Source: Limnochordia bacterium
Lineage (GTDB): Bacteria > Bacillota > Limnochordia > Darwinibacteriales > B1SED10-159
Direction: 5' to 3'
Assembly: GCA_007132255.1 (NCBI GenBank)
Contig: SLOZ01000390.1
Coordinates: forward strand, 1-9,193
DNA: 9,193 bases
Shown here: one piece after another, positions 1-6,543 of the stretch
How positions within the stretch are numbered: position 1 is the stretch's first letter
Layout of the letters: each line of letters opens with the position of its first letter
The notes under the pieces: generated by a model
What the model saw: only the letters and a program-made list of their open reading frames with translations
The model's database searches: none
What the model was told of the DNA's origin: nothing
Made by a program: the position numbers and the translations under genes

Positions 1-353
1 AGCCGACCCAAGGATATGTGCATCCCGGTACTGTGTCCCTGCAGACATAGTACCGCGGGAAACGGCCCCTCGCCATTCTTCGGAATGAGCAGATGACAGG
101 GAACCTCACAATCCGCTTCTGACGTAAACACAAACCGCCGTTCAAGAAAGGTCTCGTGCTCCTCTTCATACTCAACCCGCACCTGCAGTGGAACTCGCTT
201 TGGCATCACGCCCAGCAGCTCTTTGAGTTTACCAGCCAGTTCCCGCCGCCATTCGGCAAAGTCCAGCTGTTTGTCAAACGCTAACACTTTTGGTGCATGC
301 TCAAACAAACCGTCGTGGCATGTCAAGGGGTTCATGGGCTTCATCGGTTCCAT
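1..353 (-). CDS. Alpha/beta hydrolase, acetylxylan esterase-like family (N-terminal part, cut by window edge)
   Basis: The visible 117 residues are the N-terminus of a cytoplasmic-looking alpha/beta hydrolase; no signal peptide is seen. The segment VPCHLLIPKNGEGPFPAVLC (residues 85-104) is the beta-strand pair that opens the hydrolase fold in acetylxylan esterase and dienelactone hydrolase-like enzymes. The following LQGHSTGMH (104-112) sits where these families carry their oxyanion-hole HGG-type loop. The catalytic Ser, Asp and His would lie beyond the left edge, so substrate cannot be judged; members act on acyl or acetyl esters, often of sugars. The start is the ATG at 353-351, with AAAGGTGG about 10 nt upstream; Met4 and Met7 are alternatives. 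The frame stays open upstream to about 514 but has no good start there. It is divergent from the oxidoreductase at 659. Family is fairly sure, exact function is not. Confidence 0.75.
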   Translation of the reverse strand, partial: MEPMKPMNPLTCHDGLFEHAPKVLAFDKQLDFAEWRRELAGKLKELLGVMPKRVPLQVRVEYEEEHETFLERRFVFTSEADCEVPCHLLIPKNGEGPFPAVLCLQGHSTGMHISLGR

Positions 354-658
354 ACACTGCCAACCACCTTTCGGAGAAAAGCCTATCAACAGGCCGCTCG
401 CGTTCGAGCTTCCGCCACCACTGGTTCCTGTGAAGCGGGTGTGACACCTAGTAACCGTCAAAAGTCTAAACCGGTACCTAATCTTTCCCCATGTGGGCTG
501 TCCTCTCCTGCCCTATGATATCCAAGAATCAATAAATTGAAGGAAAAAAGAAAAGAACCTCGAAACACATACTAGATACGCTCTGCTTAAGGATTTTTCC
601 AACAAAGCAGAGCAATCATGCTAACCATTGGTCAATACTGAGAGGAGTCGTAAACTGT
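354..658. other. Divergent intergenic region
   Basis: This 305-bp stretch separates the leftward hydrolase from the rightward oxidoreductase and should hold both promoters. The only convincing structure is the inverted repeat at 580-613. A purine-rich, A-rich tract lies at 539-558. TTGAAG at 537-542 followed by CATACT or TAGATA around 568-578 could be a weak promoter, but the spacing is not canonical. Small open frames on the plus strand here have no recognisable protein content. No RNA gene was seen. Confidence 0.5.
580..613. promoter_or_regulatory. 9-bp perfect inverted repeat in the leader of the Gfo/Idh/MocA gene
   Basis: GCTCTGCTT (580-588) and AAGCAGAGC (605-613) are exact reverse complements separated by 16 nt. 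The loop contains GGATTTTTCC. The repeat ends 45 nt before the start codon at 659. No T-run follows, so it is not an intrinsic terminator. It could be a repressor operator with two half sites (centre-to-centre 25 nt) or a leader-RNA hairpin. Function is inferred. Confidence 0.45.
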
Positions 659-1660
659 ATGTATCGAGCTGCAATTATTGGCTGCGGTGCGATTCACCGT
701 CTGCATGCCAATGCCCTGCAAACCATACCTAACGCACAGTTAACTGCTGTCGTAGACAACATTAAATACCGAGCCGAGGATGCAGCCGAGATGTACGGCT
801 GTCCAATGTATGTTGATTATCACGACGTCTTAAGCGATGAGTCCATCGACGTAGTCCACATCTGCACACCACACCATCTGCATTACTCCATGACCATGGA
901 TGCACTGGAAGCTGGCAAGCACGTGCTTACGGAAAAGCCCATTGCTACACGAGTCAGTGATGCCGAAGCCATGGTAAGCAAGGCTGTCCAAGTCGGCCGG
1001 AGATTGGGTGTAACGTTTCAGAATCGCTATAACCCCAATTCTCGCAGAGCAAAGGAACTCTTGGAGGAAGGCGTCCTCGGCGATATTCTTGGGCTCAAGG
1101 GCCTCGTCATCTGGCATCGCAATGAGTCCTATTACAACAGTGAAGATTGGCGGGGTAGCTGGGATCTCGAAGGTGGCGGCGTGCTGATCAACCAAGCCAT
1201 CCACACCGTGGATCTAATGCAGTGGCTCGGCGGCCCGGTTACATCTGTCAGCGGCCAGATTGCCACTCATGCTTTAAGTGATTTCATTGAAGTCGAGGAC
1301 ATGGCCAGCGGTTTTCTGAAATTTGCCAATGGCGCTTCCGGCGTATTTTTCGCCACCAACGATTTTTCCGCGAATTGCCCTGTGGAAGTAGAAATTCATG
1401 GAACCAAAGGTTCGCTCATCGTGCGAGGCGACGACCTGCTTCTCAATGGCGAACTCGTGGACATCCAATCCGTCACAGGCCAAACCGTAAAAAACAAATC
1501 CTATTGGGGCTTGGGTCACCAGGATCTGATCAGTAGTTTCTATACTGCATTAGAATCCAACAGCCGTGAGTATGTTCCTGGCGAGGAAGGGTTAAAAGCG
1601 CTCGCGATCATCAAGGGCTTTTACCATTCGGCCTTGAAAGGCAAACCTATTGAACTCTAG
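659..1660 (+). CDS. Gfo/Idh/MocA family NAD(P)-dependent oxidoreductase
   Basis: This 333-residue protein has the usual family length and two-domain layout. The N-terminal Rossmann fold begins with AAIIGCGAIHRLHA (4-17), the nucleotide-binding glycine motif. CTPHHLHY (69-76) and TEKPIA (91-96) follow; Lys93 of the EKP motif is the conserved active-site lysine. The C-terminal alpha/beta domain carries GGGVLINQAIHTVDL (172-186), where His182 and Asp185 match the family HxxD catalytic pair. Members oxidise or reduce sugars, inositols and related polyols in the cytoplasm; the substrate cannot be read from sequence. The ATG at 659 has AGGAG at 643-647, 11 nt upstream. The gene stands alone, divergent from an esterase-like hydrolase and convergent with the long minus-strand run, and shares a terminator with it. 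The hydrolase neighbour fits a carbohydrate role. Confidence 0.93.
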   Translation: MYRAAIIGCGAIHRLHANALQTIPNAQLTAVVDNIKYRAEDAAEMYGCPMYVDYHDVLSDESIDVVHICTPHHLHYSMTMDALEAGKHVLTEKPIATRVSDAEAMVSKAVQVGRRLGVTFQNRYNPNSRRAKELLEEGVLGDILGLKGLVIWHRNESYYNSEDWRGSWDLEGGGVLINQAIHTVDLMQWLGGPVTSVSGQIATHALSDFIEVEDMASGFLKFANGASGVFFATNDFSANCPVEVEIHGTKGSLIVRGDDLLLNGELVDIQSVTGQTVKNKSYWGLGHQDLISSFYTALESNSREYVPGEEGLKALAIIKGFYHSALKGKPIEL

Positions 1661-1693
1661 AAAGACCTTCCGAGGATAGACCATGAACTGTGC

Positions 1694-1712
1694 AATCCCA
1701 TCACTTGGGATT
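1694..1712. repeat. Small inverted repeat between convergent genes
   Basis: AATCCCA (1694-1700) and TGGGATT (1706-1712) are perfect 7-bp arms around a 5-nt loop TCACT. It lies 33 nt after the oxidoreductase stop. No U-tract follows on either strand, so it is probably not a terminator by itself; it may shield the 3' end of the oxidoreductase mRNA. Confidence 0.4.
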
Positions 1713-1775
1713 TCCGCAGCCTCAACGCAAACGGTCTGCTGATGAAACACCACTCTGATGTGGACAATTTGAAGA

Positions 1776-1812
1776 AAAAGAGCCCCCGAACTTTCGGTTC
1801 GGGGGCCTTTGC
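1776..1812. terminator. Bidirectional intrinsic terminator
   Basis: GCCCCCGAAC (1782-1791) pairs perfectly with GTTCGGGGGC (1797-1806) around a 5-nt loop, giving a very stable GC-rich stem. On the minus strand the stem is followed by CTCTTTTTCTTC, a strong U-tract, so it should end the leftward run after the QueG-like gene, whose stop is at 1816. On the plus strand it is followed by the weaker CTTTGCGTT and can also stop transcription coming from the oxidoreductase. Confidence 0.9.
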
Positions 1813-1815
1813 GTT

Positions 1816-2583
1816 CTAGGGTATTTTCGTTTCGCAGCAAACGGCGGTCTGGCATTTGCCGCAGCCATAGCGAGGTTTGAATTTCGGACTGATCTCTTTA
1901 GACATATAATCGGCGCAGATACGGTGGTCTTTACCGTCCTTCGTGATCGCACCCGTCGGACAGCGCTTGATACACTGGCCGCACATGGTGCAGTATTCAT
2001 AGATATTTGAGTATTCTCTCGTTGTCACAGGCAGATCCGCATCCACCACAACACTGCCAAAACGACCGGCACACCCTGCTTTGGTTATAAACGATGTATG
2101 CAGACCAAAGGTACCTAGCCCAGCAATGTATGCCACATGCCGCTCAGACCAGTTGGCTCGCCTTTCTTCGATGGCAAACGCGTCATCTAACGGCGGTGAA
2201 ATCGCATCCATGTCTCGCTGTTGGAAATATAGCTCCAAGTACCCTCGCAGGGCCTCGTTCACCTGCTCACCTTCGTAACGTGCATAGACCCACTCCAAGG
2301 CAGGATACCCAGGCTTTGCATTGGCTTCGCGAACCACAGAACTGAAAGGCAAAAAGTAACTGACCACAACCTTTCCGTCAGCCAACCACTCCTGCGGACT
2401 GCGATGGTGCGGACCGACAACAGCTGCCTGCTTAAGCTCTGCGAACAGCGGATCTTCGGCAGAAGCCACTGCCAAGAGCGGCGCTTCAAAGATGCGCGGA
2501 ATATTGGGTTCGGCCACGGTATTCATCGGATGGTTGGCGATAAATTCTTCCATGTCCGCCCGCAAATCTACAAGATTTAACAA
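1816..2583 (-). CDS. Short QueG-like double [4Fe-4S] cluster protein
   Basis: This 255-residue protein resembles the core of epoxyqueuosine reductase (QueG, COG1600), a cobalamin and iron-sulfur enzyme of tRNA queuosine synthesis. It is much shorter than true QueG and lacks the C-terminal repeat region. AYIAGLGTFGLHTSFIT (151-167) matches the segment before the clusters in that family. Cluster one is the classic C198-xx-C201-xx-C204-xxx-C208-P. A second set, C241-xx-C244 and C249/C250, closes the protein in the CGKCQTAVCCETKIP tail. Such short paralogues are common in anaerobes and mostly uncharacterised, so queuosine synthesis is not assured. The start is TTG at 2583-2581, chosen because GAGGAG lies 10 nt upstream; the ATG at 2593 is out of frame. 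It follows the glycohydrolase stop by 24 nt, so the two are co-transcribed, and the terminator lies just downstream. Confidence 0.8.
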   Translation of the reverse strand: MLNLVDLRADMEEFIANHPMNTVAEPNIPRIFEAPLLAVASAEDPLFAELKQAAVVGPHHRSPQEWLADGKVVVSYFLPFSSVVREANAKPGYPALEWVYARYEGEQVNEALRGYLELYFQQRDMDAISPPLDDAFAIEERRANWSERHVAYIAGLGTFGLHTSFITKAGCAGRFGSVVVDADLPVTTREYSNIYEYCTMCGQCIKRCPTGAITKDGKDHRICADYMSKEISPKFKPRYGCGKCQTAVCCETKIP

Positions 2584-2593
2584 AGACGACCAT

Positions 2594-2599
2594 CTCCTC
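2594..2599 (-). promoter_or_regulatory. Ribosome binding site fixing a TTG start
   Basis: GAGGAG on the minus strand stands 10 nt before the TTG at 2583-2581. An ATG directly adjoins it at 2593-2591 but is out of frame with the QueG-like protein. The site therefore supports initiation at TTG rather than at the internal Met11 codon. Confidence 0.65.
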
Positions 2600-2607
2600 T
2601 CAATCCT

Positions 2608-4122
2608 TTAAATGGTTAAGCTATCGTGAAGCAAGACCACAGGCACCATCATAACACCAGGCCGGCCTTGGACTGTGATCTCGACAACACTCCGGATTAT
2701 ACCCTGCTGAATCACTCCAGTTTCCAGAGTAAAGACCAACGTCCGTGTGTGATCCTCTACTGCCTGCTGCGGAACGAAGACCGTTCCGTGGGCAGCTGGT
2801 GTCACGCTCCACCCCTCGGGCACGTGCCAGCGAACCTGCAGCATTTCCTGCACCTTATACGTATTCTCCACATGCAGCTTGATCACCTTTGGCTCTTCTG
2901 CTCGCACCCCGGGTCCGTGGCCATAGTCTACATACACCTTGAAGAAATCGAAGACATATTCCGGGCAGCCCAAGTAGCGGTAGAGCGCATACCGGAAATC
3001 CCCGGCATAGAGCGGATACGTCGTGGGCTCATCGCCACAGAGGTCGGTTACCAGAGGCAGACCATGGCGAAGATGCATCTGCAGCGCTAAGCGCAGCACC
3101 CGATCACTTAGTTCATCAATGGATTGCGGCAGCTGTCCACCATAGATCCCCAACTCACCGAGGTTGAGACAGGCAGTCTTGATGCCACGGCCAATGGGTT
3201 CTTTCCATCGGGCAGGGATGCCGTCAATACCGTGAATAATACCAAAAATGGCACCTAAGGTAGCGGCTGTGCAATCCGTATCTTCCCCACAGTTCACCGT
3301 TGTGCAAAGAGAGCGGCCAAAGTCACCCTCGCCCCAGAGCAGACCCACAACGAGAATCGCCATATTTGAGGGGGCATCCCAACCCCTTTGACCGTGAGCG
3401 AATCCTCGTTCTTGATCGCGCTGGGAAATATGATCCAAACGCCCAAAGAAACATTCTCCCCGATAGTCGGTGAGTATCCTGTCACGCGTATCCTGCCAAG
3501 ACATCCCTTCATCCCGGCAGTGCACCGCACAGCGCACAGCCTCAGCCACGCCACAATCTTCAGGAATATACGAGAGACCAACAGCAAGTAATTTGCGGAT
3601 ATCGGATTCCACAAAGGCTGCACTTTCCAAGGCAGCAGCAAACACTGCAGCGTAGACACCTTCACCGTCCCCATGATCAATGACAGCATCGCGGTAGGCA
3701 TGCTGCGCAGCCAGCGCCGGTGCCCCTGGACAGATGGCCGCCCAGATCTCCGAACGGATGAACGCTCCGCAGCTATCTTTGAAGTCATTGTTGAGCATAC
3801 CACAGAGCGGTGGCACTAGACCGGCCCGCATATGAATTTTGGCATTGCCATACTCCGCCCAGTGCGGCGTTACATAGAGCATCCAATACTCGGCGAGCGT
3901 GTGGCTGGTGAGTCCCAAACCCCGTTCCTCCATGGCAATCAGCCACAGCAATTGGATATCAAGATCATCGTTGGGAAGCGGCTCGCCGTGAAGATCCTGC
4001 GCATAAAACGTAACGTCATTGAACTGCCGATACCACTCAAAAGGAGCGCCTAGAGTTCCGCCAATATTCTTTCCCAGCCAGCATCCCAAAAGCTTATTGC
4101 GATATTGCTCCAACGTCAACAC
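2608..4122 (-). CDS. ADP-ribosylglycohydrolase (ARH/DraG) family protein with C-terminal beta domain
   Basis: The N-terminal two thirds carry the ARH/DraG all-helical fold, a dinuclear-metal enzyme class that hydrolyses N- or O-glycosidic bonds to ribose. Numbered from the GTG at 4131, the motifs are KLLGCWLGKNIGGTLGAP (13-30), metal-binding NDDLD (54-58), DHGDGEGVYAA (152-162) and CGEDTDCTAATLGAIFG (281-297), the family DxD metal site. A final stretch of about 110 residues (about 395-507) looks like a beta-sandwich, with WHVPEGWSV and a closing hydrophobic strand MMVPVVLL. No signal peptide, so probably cytoplasmic. The open frame reaches GTG at 4131, but GAGAGG abuts that codon; the GTG at 4122 has the same site 9 nt upstream and is preferred (504 residues). 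Co-transcribed with the QueG-like gene. Substrate unknown: it may act on ADP-ribosyl protein, a nucleoside or another N-glycoside. Confidence 0.88.
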   Translation of the reverse strand: MLTLEQYRNKLLGCWLGKNIGGTLGAPFEWYRQFNDVTFYAQDLHGEPLPNDDLDIQLLWLIAMEERGLGLTSHTLAEYWMLYVTPHWAEYGNAKIHMRAGLVPPLCGMLNNDFKDSCGAFIRSEIWAAICPGAPALAAQHAYRDAVIDHGDGEGVYAAVFAAALESAAFVESDIRKLLAVGLSYIPEDCGVAEAVRCAVHCRDEGMSWQDTRDRILTDYRGECFFGRLDHISQRDQERGFAHGQRGWDAPSNMAILVVGLLWGEGDFGRSLCTTVNCGEDTDCTAATLGAIFGIIHGIDGIPARWKEPIGRGIKTACLNLGELGIYGGQLPQSIDELSDRVLRLALQMHLRHGLPLVTDLCGDEPTTYPLYAGDFRYALYRYLGCPEYVFDFFKVYVDYGHGPGVRAEEPKVIKLHVENTYKVQEMLQVRWHVPEGWSVTPAAHGTVFVPQQAVEDHTRTLVFTLETGVIQQGIIRSVVEITVQGRPGVMMVPVVLLHDSLTI

Positions 4123-4141
4123 ATGACCCACCCTCTCATAG

Positions 4142-4157
4142 GCTGCTCCGCAGCAGC
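4142..4157. repeat. Small hairpin upstream of the glycohydrolase ribosome binding site
   Basis: GCTGCT (4142-4147) and AGCAGC (4152-4157) form a 6-bp stem with loop CCGC. In the minus-strand transcript it sits 4 nt before the GAGAGG ribosome binding site of the glycohydrolase. It could modulate translation or be chance. No U-tract follows. Confidence 0.3.
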
Positions 4158-4239
4158 AATGGGAACTTTGGCCTTGCGGCCCATCGATACACCGGTGGAC
4201 TGGACCACCCAGTTGTACATCATCGAGTGCTCAACCGTG

Positions 4240-5718
4240 CTAGTTCGTCGACGACTCCATGGCCTGCACCGGTGGCGTCCGCATCACGATACTCGCCGGA
4301 TAGAGGCTGGCTAAAGCCGCCATAGCAAGGATGACCGCAAACGACCAGAGCACAGAAGAGGCGGAAAGCACCGGATAAAGGACTGGGCCACCGAACAGGA
4401 CTTCGAAAAAGATATTGGGCGCCTCGATGCCTGTGACATTGAGAACCGCCAAGACCATCACGGCCAGGATAATGCCAGCTGTACCGAAGATACCCGTGAT
4501 TAACAGTGTCTCCCAAAGAATCATACTGCGCACAAAACGTTTCTGCGCACCGATGGCACGCATCGTGCCGATTTCGGCCATGCGTTCGGTGACCGAAATG
4601 ACTAACGTGTTCATAATGATGATCACTGCCACCACTGCAATGATCAAAACGATCAAGTTAAACACCCAACGAATCCCGAAGGACAACTCGGCAATGGCTC
4701 CGGCGGCGTTAAGCCATTGGCCCACCTGGGCATCAATGTCCTGCTGGGAAAAGAAATGCTCCAGATCCCGCTGAGCTGTTTCCACGTATCGTTCATTGGT
4801 GAGCCGAACCAGCAGGAAATGCCAAGCCGATGAGTCCTCAATCGGCTCGACTCCAGCGCTATCCTCCAGGATTCCGAACAGCCAATCGCCGTTAGTACCC
4901 GTGTCCTGCGTCTCCAACTCAACGAATAGATCGTCCGCAGAGCCGAACAACTCATCATCGTCGAGACTGCCAAGGATTCTCTGTTCATCTCCGGTAAGAT
5001 CCGCCACATCGACGCGGGTCAGCGACATGCCTGCCAGTGCTCGTGTCGTGCGAATATCCAACAGCGATACGGCATCCAACTGCGGATTGGACTGTCGAAA
5101 GCGAAAGATACCGGACACCGGTACCTCGCGCAGCCGCAGACCACCCCGAACACTGATTCCCGTCAACAAAATCCGATCTCCTATCTCAATATCGGTGCCT
5201 AACCGGCGGCCCAAACGTTCGGCGGTGCGTTCACTGAGCAGAATACCATCTTGATCTGGGCTGAAAAAGCGTCCACCCAGCAGCTGAACGTTATCCGGGA
5301 ATGTTCTTTGATAGGCTTCGGGATCGATCCCGAACACCAAAGCCATTGACTGGGCTTCTTCCTCAACGCTGGCAACAGCATTGGTCACAGCCTGCGGATT
5401 GGCGGATTGGACGTAGGGCAATCCCTCGACATAAGCAAGGACTTCTTCAAAGCGCGGAAGCAGCGGAATCGGCTGCTCCAGAGCCGACAGATCTTGAAAT
5501 CCGAACATCGTCAAGCGCCCTTGGTGACGCCCGGAGATCATCAGATGACCGGTATAGTTGCCAATATAGGAACGTTCGATGCCCCGAGCCGCCGTTTCCA
5601 TCAAAGAGTTGCCAATCACTAAGACGGCAATGCCAATAGCCACCAATGCGCCGATGATTAGAGTTTTTGAGCGATGTTCCTTGAGATTTCGCCAAGCAAT
5701 GAGCAGCAGGATTTTCAT
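4240..5718 (-). CDS. ABC transporter permease, MacB/FtsX (LolC/E-like) type
   Basis: This 492-residue inner-membrane permease has the MacB/FtsX four-helix layout. TM1 is at about 19-38. It is followed by a large extracytoplasmic domain of roughly 300 residues (MacB periplasmic core-like, about 40-345). Three C-terminal helices follow at about 351-373, 400-428 and 450-475. SVTERMAEIGTMRAIGA (375-391), just after TM2, is the conserved cytoplasmic element of this family that contacts the ATPase. Family members work by mechanotransmission and move lipoproteins, peptides, antibiotics or signals across or out of the membrane rather than importing solutes. The ATG at 5718-5716 has GGAGG 7 nt upstream and lies 22 nt after the ATPase stop, so the pair forms a transporter (two permeases and two ATPases if homodimeric). 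The cargo cannot be told; no lipoprotein or accessory membrane-fusion gene is adjacent. Confidence 0.93.
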   Translation of the reverse strand: MKILLLIAWRNLKEHRSKTLIIGALVAIGIAVLVIGNSLMETAARGIERSYIGNYTGHLMISGRHQGRLTMFGFQDLSALEQPIPLLPRFEEVLAYVEGLPYVQSANPQAVTNAVASVEEEAQSMALVFGIDPEAYQRTFPDNVQLLGGRFFSPDQDGILLSERTAERLGRRLGTDIEIGDRILLTGISVRGGLRLREVPVSGIFRFRQSNPQLDAVSLLDIRTTRALAGMSLTRVDVADLTGDEQRILGSLDDDELFGSADDLFVELETQDTGTNGDWLFGILEDSAGVEPIEDSSAWHFLLVRLTNERYVETAQRDLEHFFSQQDIDAQVGQWLNAAGAIAELSFGIRWVFNLIVLIIAVVAVIIIMNTLVISVTERMAEIGTMRAIGAQKRFVRSMILWETLLITGIFGTAGIILAVMVLAVLNVTGIEAPNIFFEVLFGGPVLYPVLSASSVLWSFAVILAMAALASLYPASIVMRTPPVQAMESSTN

Positions 5719-5740
5719 AGCAGTTCCTCCGCAATCGTCA

Positions 5741-6451
5741 TCAATTGCCTTGCGCCGTATTCTCTACCACTTGACCATCGCGCAGTTGAACCACGTGATC
5801 AGCATTATCGACAATACTCGCATCGTGTGTAGAGAAGATGAACGTAGTACCCAGCCGTTCATTCATAGTCTTCATCAACGTGATAATGGCCTGGCCGGTC
5901 TTGGAATCCAAATTCGCTGTAGGCTCGTCAGCCAAGACAATTCCTGGTTTCGTGACCAATGCACGGGCAATGGCCACCCGCTGGCGCTGACCTCCGGAAA
6001 GCTCATTGGGCTTATGCCGCCGATGGCTGGCCAAACCCACTGCTTCGATTAGATATTCCAACCAATCGTGTTTTTCTTTGGGGCTGAGCAGTGGCTTGCC
6101 CAACAAGAGCGGGAACTCGATGTTCTCGTAAACATTTAGAACCGGAATCAAGTTAAAGGACTGAAAGATAAACCCCAACGTCCGGTGGCGCAGTTCCGTG
6201 AGCTCGCGATCCCGCAAACCGCTAGTGGCTTGGCCAGCAATGGTCACTGTCCCTGCGGTGGGTACATCGATACAACCAATCAGATTGAGGATTGTCGACT
6301 TGCCTGATCCCGAAGGACCGACGATAGAAACGAAGTCCCCCTGCTGGATAGCCAAACTGACGCCGCGCAGTGCTGGCACTTCGGTTTTACCCAAGGTATA
6401 GATTTTCTTGACGTTTGCCAGTTCAACAATTGTTTCGGCGATCTGGCCCAT
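5741..6451 (-). CDS. ABC transporter ATP-binding protein, LolD/MacB type
   Basis: This ATPase of 236 residues has all nucleotide-binding motifs. Numbered from the preferred start they are Walker A GPSGSGKST (45-53), Q-loop Gln97, signature LSGGQRQRVAIARAL (151-165), Walker B IVLADEP (171-177) and switch His209 in STHD. The sequence LRHRTLGFIFQSFNLIP before the signature is typical of the LolD/MacB/FtsE group that pairs with FtsX-type permeases. It hydrolyses ATP in the cytoplasm to drive the permease encoded 22 nt downstream. The open frame extends to a GTG at 6472, but that codon has no ribosome binding site. The ATG at 6451 follows GAGGGGAG at a spacing of about 11 nt and places the protein start at the usual family position, so it is preferred. 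The gap to the upstream secreted hydrolase gene is 92 nt. Confidence 0.95.
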   Translation of the reverse strand: MGQIAETIVELANVKKIYTLGKTEVPALRGVSLAIQQGDFVSIVGPSGSGKSTILNLIGCIDVPTAGTVTIAGQATSGLRDRELTELRHRTLGFIFQSFNLIPVLNVYENIEFPLLLGKPLLSPKEKHDWLEYLIEAVGLASHRRHKPNELSGGQRQRVAIARALVTKPGIVLADEPTANLDSKTGQAIITLMKTMNERLGTTFIFSTHDASIVDNADHVVQLRDGQVVENTAQGN

Positions 6452-6543
6452 CGTAAAAGCCACTCCCCTCACGGCTGCCTGCCACCCATACTGCCACCGT
6501 TGCTGCAGGCTGTCTTATCTGCACGATTTTCACAATGCACGTC

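Noticed and set aside
24..36. GHSTG in the hydrolase as the GxSxG nucleophile elbow
   Set aside because: It follows directly after the first core strands near residue 106, where this fold places its oxyanion-hole loop; the nucleophile elbow is expected much later, beyond the window edge.
223..518. Two overlapping 73-codon open frames on the plus strand at the left end
   Set aside because: They overlap the 5' end of the minus-strand hydrolase and the divergent intergenic region, with no similarity and no good ribosome binding site.
2626..3090. 154-codon open frame on the plus strand inside the glycohydrolase
   Set aside because: Antisense shadow of a motif-rich gene; composition is His/Pro-rich and not protein-family like.
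3294..3803. 169-codon open frame on the minus strand in another phase of the glycohydrolase
   Set aside because: Same strand but a different frame from the gene with the ARH/DraG metal motifs; translation is unrecognisable.
5579..6052. 157-codon open frame on the plus strand across the ABC permease/ATPase junction
   Set aside because: It spans the junction of two well-supported genes on the other strand and has no family resemblance.
6522..6542. Direct repeat TGCACG near the stop of the secreted hydrolase
   Set aside because: Two 6-bp copies, no dyad symmetry and no T-run, so neither terminator nor operator is supported.
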